In this document: one piece after another, positions 23,320 to 36,058 of the stretch
Layout: every line of letters begins with the position of its first letter
Position numbering within the stretch: position 1 is the first letter of the stretch
DNA from: Myxococcota bacterium
GTDB lineage: Bacteria; Myxococcota; B64-G9
Reading direction: 5' to 3'
DNA: 64,000 nt
Assembly (NCBI GenBank): GCA_022710975.1
Contig: JAKLGA010000012.1
Coordinates: 186,001-250,000 of the forward strand
Made by a program: the position numbers and the translations under genes
Notes under the pieces: generated by a model
Database searches by the model: none
The model's input: the letters and a program-made list of their open reading frames with translations, nothing else
Told to the model about the DNA's origin: nothing

Positions 23320-25032
23320 GTGCTCACCTACCTCGGCATCCGCGACCTGGCCATCGTCGACCGGCTCGAGCTCGAGCTCGAGCCGGGCTTCAACGTGGTC
23401 ACCGGCGAGACCGGGGCCGGCAAGAGCATCCTGGTCAACGCGCTGCACCTGCTGCTGGGCGGGCGGGCCAGCGAGGAGCTCATCCGGGCCGGCTGCGAGA
23501 GCGCCGAGGTGGAGGGCGTGTTCGAGCTCCCGGAGGGGAGCCCGCTCGGCCCGCGCCTGGAGGAGCTCGGGCTGGCCGACGGCGCCCGTCTGGCCGTGCG
23601 CCGGGTGCTCTCCCGGGGCGGGCGCGGACGGGTGTTCGTCAACGACCGGGGCGTGGCGCTGGCCACGCTGACCGGGCTGGCCGGGGAGCTGGTGGACATC
23701 TCCGGCCAGCACGAGCACGTGCGCCTGACCGACGAGTCCACCCACCGCGCCATCCTGGACGCCTTCGGCGGGCTGGAGGGGCGGGTGGCCGAGGTAGCCG
23801 CGGCGGTCGGCGCGCTGCGCGCGCTCGAGGCGGAGCAGCGCGCCCTCGAGGAGGCCGAGCGCAAGCGGGCCGAGCGCGAGGAGTACCTGCGTTTCAGCCT
23901 GGGGCGCATCGACGAGGTCGGGCCCCGGCCGGGGGAGCTGGACGAGCTGGAGCGCGAGCGCTCGCGGCTGCGGCACGCCGAGAAGCTGCGCGCCGGGCTG
24001 GCCGAGGCGCACGCCTGGCTGCACGAGCAGGAGGGCTCCGCGCTCGAGCTGGCGGGCCGGGCGCAGAAGCAGCTCGCGAACCTGGCGCGTTTCGACCCCG
24101 GGCTGGAGGCGCTGCGCGCTCCGCTCGAGGCCGCCCAGGCGGGGCTGCAGGAGGTGGCGCGCGCCGTGGAGGCCGCCGCCGCGGGGCTGGAGGACGACCC
24201 CGCCCGGCTGGACGAGGTGGAGGGCCGGCTCGGGCGGCTGCGCTCGCTGCTGCGCACGCACGGGCCGGGCCTCGAGGAGCTGCTCCAGGCCCGCGCCCGG
24301 ATGGCCGAGGAGCTGGCCGGGCTGGAGCGACTGGAGGGCCGCAAGGCGGCGCTGGCGCCCGAGCTCGAGCGCGCGCGGGGGGGCGCCCTGGAGCGCGCCG
24401 GGGCCCTGTCCGCCGCCCGCGCTCAGGCCGCGGGCCGGCTGGCCAGGCGCCTGGAGGAGGAGCTCGGCGCGCTGGCGATGCCCGGGGCCAGGGTGGCGGT
24501 GGAGGTGGTCGGCGGCGGGCCCGAGCGGCTGGAGGAGCACGGCCTGGACGAGGTGCGCTTCGTCTTCTCGGCCAACCCCGGCGAGCCGGTGCGGGCGCTC
24601 GCCCGGGTGGCCTCGGGCGGCGAGCTGTCCCGCGTGCTGCTGGCGCTCAAGGCCGTGCTGGCCGAGGTCGATCCGGTCAGCACCTACGTGTTCGACGAGG
24701 TGGACGCCGGGGTGGGCGGGGCGGTGGCCGAGGTGCTGGGCGACCGGCTGGCGGCGGTCTCGGCCTCCCACCAGGTGGTGTGCATCACCCACCTGCCCCA
24801 GATCGCGGTCCACGCCGGGACCCACTTCATCGTGCAGAAGCGCGTCCAGGCGGGCCGCACCCTGTCCGAGGTGCTGCGCCTGGCCGGCGACCCCGAGCGG
24901 ATCGAGGAGCTGGCCCGCATGGCCGGCGGCCGCCAGGTGACCGAGTCCGCCCGCGGTCACGCCCGCGAGATGCTGACGCTGGCCCGCGCCCCCGCCCCGC
25001 GCGCCCGCCGGCGGCCCAAGGCGAAGGCATGA
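23320..25032 (+). CDS. recN: DNA repair protein RecN
   Basis: 570 aa, normal length. The GTG at 23320 follows AGGAG (23310-23314). SMC-like ATPase of double-strand-break repair: N-terminal LGIRDLAIVDRLELEL, Walker A GETGAGKS (29-36), the RecN signature ISGQHEH near 127, long coiled-coil arms (about 160-360), then the ABC signature ASGGELSRVLLALK and Walker B YVFDEVDAGVGG, ending ITHLPQIAVHA. Everything expected is present. A basic C-terminal tail (RARRRPKAKA) follows. No SOS box was recognised upstream. Confidence 0.96.
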   Translation: MLTYLGIRDLAIVDRLELELEPGFNVVTGETGAGKSILVNALHLLLGGRASEELIRAGCESAEVEGVFELPEGSPLGPRLEELGLADGARLAVRRVLSRGGRGRVFVNDRGVALATLTGLAGELVDISGQHEHVRLTDESTHRAILDAFGGLEGRVAEVAAAVGALRALEAEQRALEEAERKRAEREEYLRFSLGRIDEVGPRPGELDELERERSRLRHAEKLRAGLAEAHAWLHEQEGSALELAGRAQKQLANLARFDPGLEALRAPLEAAQAGLQEVARAVEAAAAGLEDDPARLDEVEGRLGRLRSLLRTHGPGLEELLQARARMAEELAGLERLEGRKAALAPELERARGGALERAGALSAARAQAAGRLARRLEEELGALAMPGARVAVEVVGGGPERLEEHGLDEVRFVFSANPGEPVRALARVASGGELSRVLLALKAVLAEVDPVSTYVFDEVDAGVGGAVAEVLGDRLAAVSASHQVVCITHLPQIAVHAGTHFIVQKRVQAGRTLSEVLRLAGDPERIEELARMAGGRQVTESARGHAREMLTLARAPAPRARRRPKAKA

Positions 25033-25059
25033 ACCAGCCCGGCCGCCAGGAACGAAATT

Positions 25060-25089
25060 TTGCTTTCCCGGTGTGCGGCGTGCTATCGG
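25060..25089 (+). promoter_or_regulatory. Predicted promoter for the PP2C phosphatase
   Basis: TTGCTT (25060-25065), 18-nt spacer, TATCGG (25084-25089). The ATG at 25099 lies about 10 nt past the -10 box, so a very short or absent leader is predicted. Confidence 0.4.
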
Positions 25090-25098
25090 TGGTCCATC

Positions 25099-25941
25099 AT
25101 GCGTAGCCGTCCCGGCAAGCGGCGCTGCGGTTCTGTGCGCCCCCGCGTGGGGGGAATGGTGTCCTCCTGGGCGCGCTCCAACGTCGGCCGGCGCCGGGAG
25201 AAGAACGAAGACTCCTACCTGGCCGATCCCAGCCTGATGCTGTACCTGGTGGCCGACGGGATGGGCGGGCACGCGGGCGGCGAGACCGCCTCGCGCATGG
25301 CCGTGGACATCGTGCACCGCTCGGTGGCTGCCCGGCGGACGGACGTCGGCCTGTTCCCCGCGAGCGCGTCCCGCACCGAGCAGCCCGCCATCCTGGTCGC
25401 CCTGGGCGAGGCCATCCGGGAGGCCTCCCAGGCCATCTTCGAGGCCTCCTCCCTGAACCTCGAGCTGGCCGGCATGGGCACCACCGCCACCGTGGCGCTG
25501 TTCTTCGGGCCGCGCATCTACGTGGCCCACGTCGGGGACAGCCGGCTGTACCGCATGCGGGCTGGCCGGCTGGAGCAGCTGACCGAGGACCACTCCCTGG
25601 TGGCGGAGCAGGTGAAGGCCGGCTTCATCACCGCCGAGGAGGCCCAGTTCTCCCGCTTCCGCAACATCATCACCCGCTCGGTGGGCTTCGAGAGCAACGT
25701 GGCCGCGGACACCTTCTCCGTGGCCGTCCGGCCCGGAGACCTCTTCCTGCTGTGCTCGGACGGCCTGACGGGCATGGTCAGCGACGAGGAGATCGGCAAC
25801 GCGCTTCGCCGCAAGGGGCCCGCCAAGGCGTGCGACGAGCTGGTGGAGATCGCCAACCGGCACGGCGGCGAGGACAACATCACCTTGATCGTGCTGCGTT
25901 TCAAGGGTCCCCCGGGCGGGGCGAGGGCGGCGCGGGGCTAG
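25099..25941 (+). CDS. PP2C-type protein phosphatase
   Basis: 280 aa from the ATG at 25099; a second ATG at 25156 (261 aa) starts just before the domain. PPM/PP2C metal-binding motifs: NEDSYLADP, LVADGMGGHAGGE, MGTTATVALF, AHVGDSRLYRMR, LTEDHSL, LLCSDGLTGMVSDEEI and GGEDNITLIVLR. These provide the Asp ligands of the Mn/Mg site, so activity is expected. Bacterial members dephosphorylate Hanks-type Ser/Thr kinases and their substrates. No kinase gene is in view; the FHA protein at 3657 and the PPP phosphatase at 22457 fit the same network. The stop codon lies in the first copy of a tandem palindrome. Confidence 0.92.
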   Translation: MRSRPGKRRCGSVRPRVGGMVSSWARSNVGRRREKNEDSYLADPSLMLYLVADGMGGHAGGETASRMAVDIVHRSVAARRTDVGLFPASASRTEQPAILVALGEAIREASQAIFEASSLNLELAGMGTTATVALFFGPRIYVAHVGDSRLYRMRAGRLEQLTEDHSLVAEQVKAGFITAEEAQFSRFRNIITRSVGFESNVAADTFSVAVRPGDLFLLCSDGLTGMVSDEEIGNALRRKGPAKACDELVEIANRHGGEDNITLIVLRFKGPPGGARAARG

Positions 25942-25970
25942 CCCGGGGCTAGCCCGGGGCTAGCCCGGGG
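25934..25970. repeat. Three tandem copies of an 11-bp palindromic unit
   Basis: GGGGCTAGCCC is repeated exactly three times (25934-25944, 25945-25955, 25956-25966), followed by GGGG. Each copy holds the perfect 10-bp palindrome GGGCTAGCCC. The first copy contains the TAG stop of the PP2C gene; the array sits 30 nt before the M23 peptidase promoter. Confidence 0.85.
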
Positions 25971-25999
25971 GAATCCCTCGGGGCCGTTCAAAGTTTCTG

Positions 26000-26029
26000 T
26001 TGACAGCCCCTTCGGGGCTTTGCCATGAT
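26000..26029 (+). promoter_or_regulatory. Predicted promoter for the M23 peptidase
   Basis: TTGACA (26000-26005), 18-nt spacer, CATGAT (26024-26029). The spacer contains GCCCC-TTC-GGGGC followed by TTTG, a short hairpin that could also end transcription from the PP2C gene. Confidence 0.5.
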
Positions 26030-26080
26030 GAGCGGCGCTACGGAGAGTTAGGTCTCGCACGCGTTCTCCTGCAGGTGCTC

Positions 26081-27016
26081 ATGAGCAAGCGCTTCACCGT
26101 GATGATCGTGCCGGATCGCACCTCGACGGTGCGGCGCTTCCGCGTGGCGAGCAGCTGGTTGTGGATGGTGGCCGGGTTCTTCTGCCTGCTCTTCACCGCC
26201 GTCGGCCTGGCGGCCTGGCACTACGCGCGGATCATCCACCAGGTCAGCGAAAACGACGAGTTGCGCCAGAAGAACGTCGAGCTGCGCAGCGAGCTCCTGG
26301 TGCTGCACGAGAAGGTTTCCTCCGTCCAGTCCATCCTGGACCGGGTCCAGCGTTTCGACACCAAGCTGCGCGCCATCACCCACCTCCAGGACCCCAAGCG
26401 GCACCTGGCCCTGGGCCCGGTCGACTCCGTCCGGACCGAGGGCGGCGAGGGGGTGGACCCGGGCGTGATCGACCCGCTCATCCTGTCCATCGGCGAGCAG
26501 CCGCACGTGGCCATCGGCCTCCTGGGGCAGCGGCTGGACAGCCTGGTGGCGGAGGCCGAGCGCCGCGAGGGCTCCATCCGCGAGCTGGAGACCTACCTGC
26601 GCGAGCAGAAGGCCCGCCTGTCGTCGACGCCCTCCGTGTGGCCCACGCGCGGCTGGATGACCTCGGGTTTCGGCATGCGCCAGGATCCCTACACTGGCAA
26701 GTCCACCATGCATCACGGCATCGACATTTCGAACCAGCTGGGCGTGCCCGTGGTGGCGCCGGCCTCGGGCGTGGTGACCTTCGCCGGCATCTCCGGCGGC
26801 TACGGCAAGGTGATCGTGGTGGATCACGGTTTCGGCATCCGCACCCGCTTCGCCCACCTGGAGGAGATGGAGGTGGCGGTCGGTGATCGGGTGGATCGCG
26901 GGGACAAGATCGGCGGCGTCGGCAACTCCGGCCGCTCCACCGGCCCCCACCTGCACTACGAGGTGGAGCTGAATGGGGTGACCGAGAACCCGATGAACTA
27001 CATCCTCGAGGAGTAG
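26081..27016 (+). CDS. Membrane-anchored M23 peptidase (LytM-type)
   Basis: 311 aa from the ATG at 26081 (AGGTG upstream). Basic N-terminus, one membrane segment (about 27-48), a coiled coil (VSENDELRQKNVELRSELLV, about 55-95), a linker, then a C-terminal M23/LytM domain from about residue 190: GFGMRQDPYTGK, MHHGIDIS (first metal His and Asp), then HLHYEVELNG (final His pair). All zinc ligands are present, so endopeptidase activity on peptidoglycan cross-bridges is expected. It faces the periplasm. The architecture resembles peptidases partnered with cell-shape or division proteins. Ends at a strong terminator. Confidence 0.93.
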   Translation: MSKRFTVMIVPDRTSTVRRFRVASSWLWMVAGFFCLLFTAVGLAAWHYARIIHQVSENDELRQKNVELRSELLVLHEKVSSVQSILDRVQRFDTKLRAITHLQDPKRHLALGPVDSVRTEGGEGVDPGVIDPLILSIGEQPHVAIGLLGQRLDSLVAEAERREGSIRELETYLREQKARLSSTPSVWPTRGWMTSGFGMRQDPYTGKSTMHHGIDISNQLGVPVVAPASGVVTFAGISGGYGKVIVVDHGFGIRTRFAHLEEMEVAVGDRVDRGDKIGGVGNSGRSTGPHLHYEVELNGVTENPMNYILEE

Positions 27017-27066
27017 CGGGCCCGCCCGGGCCGCCTCCCGAGGTGCTCTCGATCCTGGGATGGACG

Positions 27067-27090
27067 AACCGGCCGCTGGCCGGTTCTTTC
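27067..27090 (+). terminator. Intrinsic terminator after the M23 peptidase
   Basis: AACCGGCC, GCT loop, GGCCGGTT, then CTTTCGT. A perfect 8-bp GC-rich stem 50 nt after the stop, also in line with the end of the convergent GAPDH-PGK gene. Confidence 0.8.
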
Positions 27091-27145
27091 GTATCTGGGG
27101 CTCAGCGGCTGGGTGGTGGCGATCGGCGGGCGGGCGGGGACGGAG

Positions 27146-29542
<2,397 letters not shown>

Positions 29543-29569
29543 CTAGCGCGGCTGGAAAAGGGAATTACG

Positions 29570-29598
29570 TTGTGCCACCTGGGGCAGGGTGCTAGACT
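29570..29598 (+). promoter_or_regulatory. Predicted promoter for secA
   Basis: TTGTGC (29570-29575), 17-nt spacer, TAGACT (29593-29598), then GGAAGGAGG (29611-29619) before GTG 29631. Confidence 0.6.
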
Positions 29599-29630
29599 GC
29601 GCCACCGATCGGAAGGAGGTCGGACCGGCC

Positions 29631-32375
<2,745 letters not shown>

Positions 32376-32450
32376 CCCTGCCTCGACCGAACCCCAAGAA
32401 ACTTCTCGATGCCTACGGAACCCACGAACGGCATCCACCGTAGGCGGAGT

Positions 32451-32513
32451 GGTCCTCCGCCGGCGAGGGCGCCTTGGCAGTTTGCCCTCAGGCGCCCTCG
32501 ACGGAGGAGGACC
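32451..32513 (+). ncRNA. Candidate structured RNA or secA 3' hairpin
   Basis: Two 23-nt arms pair over 21 of 23 positions, with G-T type changes that still allow G-U pairing in RNA, around a 17-nt loop. Another stem (32411-32445) stands directly upstream. No T-run follows, so an ordinary intrinsic terminator is not clear. I do not recognise the RNA; 6S RNA, a terminator with poor tail or an unknown sRNA are possible. Confidence 0.35.
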
Positions 32514-32584
32514 CCGAAGCGAGGGCAGTGCGTGGGCAGACCGGACGTAGATTCTCTGGTGGCGTTGCGGTTTCCAAGTTTTCC

Positions 32585-32613
32585 TTGCCAAATCAGGGAC
32601 CCTGTGTTAGCAA
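32585..32613 (+). promoter_or_regulatory. Predicted promoter for rpsB-tsf
   Basis: TTGCCA (32585-32590), 17-nt spacer, TAGCAA (32608-32613). Leaves a leader of about 150 nt before rpsB, long enough for the S2 autoregulation known in other bacteria (inference). Confidence 0.55.
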
Positions 32614-32770
32614 TCCCGCTCCGTGGTGCCCCCGGGCGCCCAGGAGTTGAGCGATTCCGGGGAGTTGAATTACGCACACCGGCCGGACCCGCCCCGGGTG
32701 CTCCGCGCGCCGCGCGGGGTTGGGCGGGACGATCCCCGGCCGGTGGAGGCACAACCCGAAGGAGACGGTC

Positions 32771-33634
32771 ATGGGCGTGATCTCGATGAAGGCGATGCTG
32801 GAAGCGGGCGTGCACTTCGGCCACCAGACGAGCCGCTGGAACCCGAAGATGAAGCCGTTCATCTTCGGCGCGCGCAACGGCATCCACGTGATCGACCTGC
32901 AGAAGACCTCCCGGCTGTTCGACGAGGCCTTCGAGGCCATCCGGGACACCGTGGCGCACGGCGAGCGGGTGCTGTTCGTGGGCACCAAGAAGCAGGCGCA
33001 GAACGTGGTGGCCGAGGAGGCCAAGCGCAGCAACATGTTCTGGGTCAACAACCGCTGGCTGGGCGGCACGCTCACCAACTTCCGCACCGTGCGCCAGAGC
33101 ATCGAGCGGCTCAAGACCCTGGAGAAGATGGAGCAGGACGGCTCCATGGAGAAGCTGACCAAGAAGGAAGTGCTCCGGCTGCGGCGCGAGGCGGCCAAGC
33201 TCGAGCGCAACCTGCCCGGCCTGAAGGAGATGCAGAAGCTGCCCGGCATCATCTTCGTGGTCGACCCCAAGAAGGAGCACATCGCGGTGTGCGAGGCCCG
33301 CCGGCTGAAGATCCCCGTGGTGGGCCTGACCGACACCAACTGCGATCCGGACGACGTGGACTACGTCATCCCGGGCAACGACGACGCCATCCGTTCCATC
33401 AAGCTGTTCACCACCCGCGTGGCGGACGCCTGCGTCGAGGGCGAGCAGGTGCTGCAGGAGAACCTGACCTCCCGCCCCCAGACCAAGGCCCCCGAGAAGA
33501 CCGAGCGGCCGCGTGAGCGGGTGCAGGCCGAGCAGCGCCCGGGCGGCCCGAAGGTCGAGGTGGTGGGCAAGCGCCGTGAGGGCGAGGCCGAGGGCGGCGC
33601 CCCCGAGGGCGGCGCGGACCAGGGCAGCGCCTGA
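32771..33634 (+). CDS. rpsB: 30S ribosomal protein S2
   Basis: 287 aa. The ATG at 32771 follows AAGGAG. S2 signatures are clear: [54 protein letters not shown], and [24 protein letters not shown]. The core is normal; the C-terminus is extended by about 45 residues rich in charged amino acids, Pro and Gly ([19 protein letters not shown]), which is common in high-GC relatives. First gene of a translation/lipid operon with tsf 45 nt downstream. Its leader may bind S2 for feedback. Confidence 0.97.
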   Translation: MGVISMKAMLEAGVHFGHQTSRWNPKMKPFIFGARNGIHVIDLQKTSRLFDEAFEAIRDTVAHGERVLFVGTKKQAQNVVAEEAKRSNMFWVNNRWLGGTLTNFRTVRQSIERLKTLEKMEQDGSMEKLTKKEVLRLRREAAKLERNLPGLKEMQKLPGIIFVVDPKKEHIAVCEARRLKIPVVGLTDTNCDPDDVDYVIPGNDDAIRSIKLFTTRVADACVEGEQVLQENLTSRPQTKAPEKTERPRERVQAEQRPGGPKVEVVGKRREGEAEGGAPEGGADQGSA

Positions 33635-33679
33635 CGGGCGCGGGACGGCCCAGGGCGACACAACAGAGAGGGTGAGCAC

Positions 33680-34600
33680 ATGGCGATCACGGCACAGCTG
33701 GTGAACGAGCTCCGCCAGAAGACCGGCGTGGGCATGATGGACTGCAAGCGGGCCCTGACCGAGACCGGCGGCGACCTGGACAAGGCCGTCACCTGGCTGC
33801 GGGAGAAGGGCATCGCCTCGGCCGGCAAGCGCGCGGCCAAGGTCGCGACCGAGGGCCGGGTGGAGGTGGCCACCCTCGACCACGGGCGCGTGGGCCTGAT
33901 GGTGGACGTGAACTGCGAGACGGACTTCGTGGCCCGCTCCCCCGACTTCCTGGCCTTCTGCAAGCTGGCGGCCGACAAGGTGGCCCAGGCGCCCAAGCTC
34001 GACGGCCTGGCGGACCAGCTCGAGGAGGCCCGCAAGGCCGTGGTGGCCAAGGTCGGCGAGAACGTGGTGCTGCGGCGCTTCGAACGCTTCAGCCTGCCGG
34101 CCGGCGTGGCCGGGCGGGTCGAGATCTACCTGCACCTGGGCGGCAAGATCGGCGCCATGGTCGAGCTGCACGCCGAGTCCGCCGCCGTGGGCGAGAACCC
34201 CGCCTTCGTGGAGCTGTGCCACGACGTGGCCATGCAGGTGGCCGCCTCCGCCCCCACCTACCTCGATCGCAGCCAGGTGCCCGAGGACATGATCAAGGCC
34301 GAGAAGGACATCTACCTCAAGCAGGGCCTCGAGGAAGGCAAGCCCCAGGCCGTGGTGGAGAAGATGGTCATCGGGCGCGTCAACAAGTGGTTCAAGGACG
34401 TCTGCCTGGTCGATCAGCTCTTCATCAAGGAGCAGAAGCAGTCGATCAGCGACGTGATCAAGGACGTCAGCGCCAAGGCCGGTGGCGCGATCAGCGTCAA
34501 GCGCTTCGCGCGCTTCCAGCTCGGCGAGGGCATCGAGAAGAAGAAGACCGACCTGGCGGCCGAGGTCGCGGCCCAGATCGCGGCGACCGGGCAGAAGTAA
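33680..34600 (+). CDS. tsf: Elongation factor Ts
   Basis: 306 aa. Nucleotide-exchange factor for EF-Tu. Typical N-terminal UBA-like domain (VNELRQKTGVGMMDCKRAL, GGDLDKAVTWLREKG), the EF-Tu contact TDFVAR in NCETDFVARSPDF, and the C-terminal core ending with VSAKAGGAISVKRFARFQLG. Two core subdomains are present as in the longer E. coli-type protein. Ribosome-binding site GAGAGG before ATG 33680. Cotranscribed with rpsB, as in most bacteria. Confidence 0.97.
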   Translation: MAITAQLVNELRQKTGVGMMDCKRALTETGGDLDKAVTWLREKGIASAGKRAAKVATEGRVEVATLDHGRVGLMVDVNCETDFVARSPDFLAFCKLAADKVAQAPKLDGLADQLEEARKAVVAKVGENVVLRRFERFSLPAGVAGRVEIYLHLGGKIGAMVELHAESAAVGENPAFVELCHDVAMQVAASAPTYLDRSQVPEDMIKAEKDIYLKQGLEEGKPQAVVEKMVIGRVNKWFKDVCLVDQLFIKEQKQSISDVIKDVSAKAGGAISVKRFARFQLGEGIEKKKTDLAAEVAAQIAATGQK

Positions 34601-34621
34601 GGGCCGCCGCCGGAGCCGAGC

Positions 34622-35356
34622 GTGGGAGCCAAGTTCAAGCGGGTGCTGCTCAAGCTGTCGGGCGAGGCGCTGCGGGGCGAGCCGCCGTCCACGGAGGCCA
34701 CCCTGCAGCCGGCCGTCCTGCAGTCCATCGCCGCCGAGCTCAAGGAGATCCACGAGCTGGGTGTGGAGCTGGCGGTGGTGGTGGGCGGCGGCAACATGGT
34801 CCGCGGGCTCCGCGCGGCCGAGGCCGGCATCGATCGCACCACCGGCGACTACATGGGCATGCTGGCGACGCTCATCAACTGCCTGGCCCTGCAGGAGGTG
34901 CTCGAGCGCACCGGGCTGGTCACGCGGGTCATGTCCGCCCTGGGGGCGCAGGAGGTGGCCGAGCCCTACATCCGCCGGCGCGGCATCCGCCACCTGGAGA
35001 AGGGCCGCGTGGTGCTGCTGGCGGCCGGGACCGGCAACCCCTACTTCACCACCGACACGGCGGCGGCGCTCCGGGCCATCGAGCTCAAGTGCCAGGTGGT
35101 GATGAAGGCCACCCGTGTGGACGGGGTGTACGACGCCGATCCGCTCAAGGATCCCAACGCCCGTCTGTTCAAGCGCCTGACGTACGTGGACGTGCTGAAA
35201 CGGGATCTCAAGGTCATGGACACCACCGCGGTGTCCCTGTGCATGGACAACCAAATCCCGCTGCTGGTGTTCAAGCTCATGCAGGCGGGCAACATGCGCC
35301 GGGCCGTGATGGGGGAGGACGTAGGAACCCTGGTCGGCAACCTGCCGGCCGGCTGA
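34622..35356 (+). CDS. pyrH: UMP kinase
   Basis: 244 aa, GTG start 21 nt after tsf. It converts UMP to UDP with ATP and belongs to the amino-acid-kinase fold. Motifs: KRVLLKLSGEAL at the N-terminus, VVVGGGNMVRG for phosphate binding, GIDRTTGDYMGMLATLINCLAL, then AAGTGNPYFTTDTAAALRA and TRVDGVYDADP. Ends with MGEDVGTLVG as usual. The order rpsB-tsf-pyrH-frr is the standard one, so cotranscription is expected. Cytoplasmic hexamer, usually GTP-activated and UTP-inhibited. Confidence 0.97.
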   Translation: MGAKFKRVLLKLSGEALRGEPPSTEATLQPAVLQSIAAELKEIHELGVELAVVVGGGNMVRGLRAAEAGIDRTTGDYMGMLATLINCLALQEVLERTGLVTRVMSALGAQEVAEPYIRRRGIRHLEKGRVVLLAAGTGNPYFTTDTAAALRAIELKCQVVMKATRVDGVYDADPLKDPNARLFKRLTYVDVLKRDLKVMDTTAVSLCMDNQIPLLVFKLMQAGNMRRAVMGEDVGTLVGNLPAG

Positions 35357-35384
35357 GGCCCGCCCGCGCTCGGGGAGGTGACCC

Positions 35385-35942
35385 GTGGTCGAAGACGTGG
35401 TCCAGGATCTGAAGGAAAACACCGGCAAGGCCCTCGACTCGCTGAAGAAGGATCTCTCCCGGGTGCGCACCGGCCGGGCCAACATGGCCGTGCTGGAGCC
35501 CGTGCGGGTGGACTACTACGGCACCAAGGCGCCGCTCAACCAGGTGGCCGCCATCAGCGTGCCGGACGCCCGGCTGATCGTCATCAAGCCCTGGGAGAAG
35601 TCGATGGTGCAGGCCATCGAGAAGGCCATCCACGTGGCCGAGATCGGGCTCACCCCGCAGAGCGACGGCGAGGTGGTGCGGCTGCCCATCCCGCCGCTGA
35701 CCGAGGAGCGGCGCAAGGACCTGGTCAAGCAGGTGCGCAAGATGGCCGAGGAGGCCCGCGTGCGCGACCGCAACCACCGCCGCGACGCCAACGAGATGCT
35801 CAAGGACCTCGAGAAGGACGGGGACATCTCCGAGGACGACCGCAAGAAGGGCCTCGAGCGCGTGCAGAAGGAGACCGACGAGGCCATCAAGGCCATCGAC
35901 GCGGTGGTGGCCGCCAAAGAGAAAGAGATCATGGAGGTCTGA
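35385..35942 (+). CDS. frr: Ribosome recycling factor
   Basis: 185 aa, the standard length. The GTG at 35385 follows GGGGAGGTG. RRF splits post-termination ribosomes with EF-G. Signature stretches: LDSLKKDLSRVRTGRANMAVL, VDYYGTKAPLNQVAAISVPD, then GEVVRLPIPPLTEERRKDLVKQV and the C-terminal helix with DDRKKGLERVQKETDEAI. All domains are intact. Fourth gene of the rpsB operon. A hairpin-rich 116-nt gap separates it from uppS. Confidence 0.97.
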   Translation: MVEDVVQDLKENTGKALDSLKKDLSRVRTGRANMAVLEPVRVDYYGTKAPLNQVAAISVPDARLIVIKPWEKSMVQAIEKAIHVAEIGLTPQSDGEVVRLPIPPLTEERRKDLVKQVRKMAEEARVRDRNHRRDANEMLKDLEKDGDISEDDRKKGLERVQKETDEAIKAIDAVVAAKEKEIMEV

Positions 35943-35967
35943 GCACCTCCGCTCCCTCCTCGCTCCC

Positions 35968-36054
35968 ATGACCTGGACCCGCCTCGATCGCCTGACCGGC
36001 TTCGCGCCGGGTCTCCTGGCGGCCGGCGCCGCGCCGGCCGCCGGGGAGGGTTGA
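35968..36054 (+). CDS. Possible 28-aa leader ORF before uppS
   Basis: An ATG at 35968 opens a 28-codon frame (MTWTRLDRLTGFAPGLLAAG then AAPAAGEG) that ends at 36054, 4 nt before uppS. It crosses a strong 12-bp hairpin. No clear ribosome-binding site and no family. It may be chance; a coupling or attenuation leader is the alternative. Confidence 0.2.
   Translation: MTWTRLDRLTGFAPGLLAAGAAPAAGEG
36018..36042 (+). other. Perfect 12-bp inverted repeat before uppS
   Basis: Arms 36018-36029 and 36031-36042 are exact reverse complements, one base apart. They immediately precede the uppS ribosome-binding site (GGGGAGGG), so the hairpin could hinder or modulate its translation. No T-run, so not a standard terminator. 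Confidence 0.6.
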
Positions 36055-36058
36055 GCCG

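Larger units (their letters stand above)
32376..32770 (+). other. Structured intergenic region between secA and rpsB
   Basis: 395 nt without a credible gene. It holds an 8-bp perfect inverted repeat (GCCTACGG at 32411-32418 with 32438-32445), a long 23-bp imperfect hairpin (32451-32473 with 32491-32513, two mismatched positions, 17-nt loop), the rpsB promoter (32585-32613) and then a ~150-nt G/C-rich rpsB leader. The short frame from 32409 is rejected as coding: wrong composition and no family. The first half may be the secA 3' end or a small RNA. Confidence 0.6.

Noticed and set aside
32409-32780. Small protein gene in the secA-rpsB gap
   Set aside because: The frame crosses the hairpins and the rpsB promoter, overlaps rpsB, and shows no family or ribosome-binding site.
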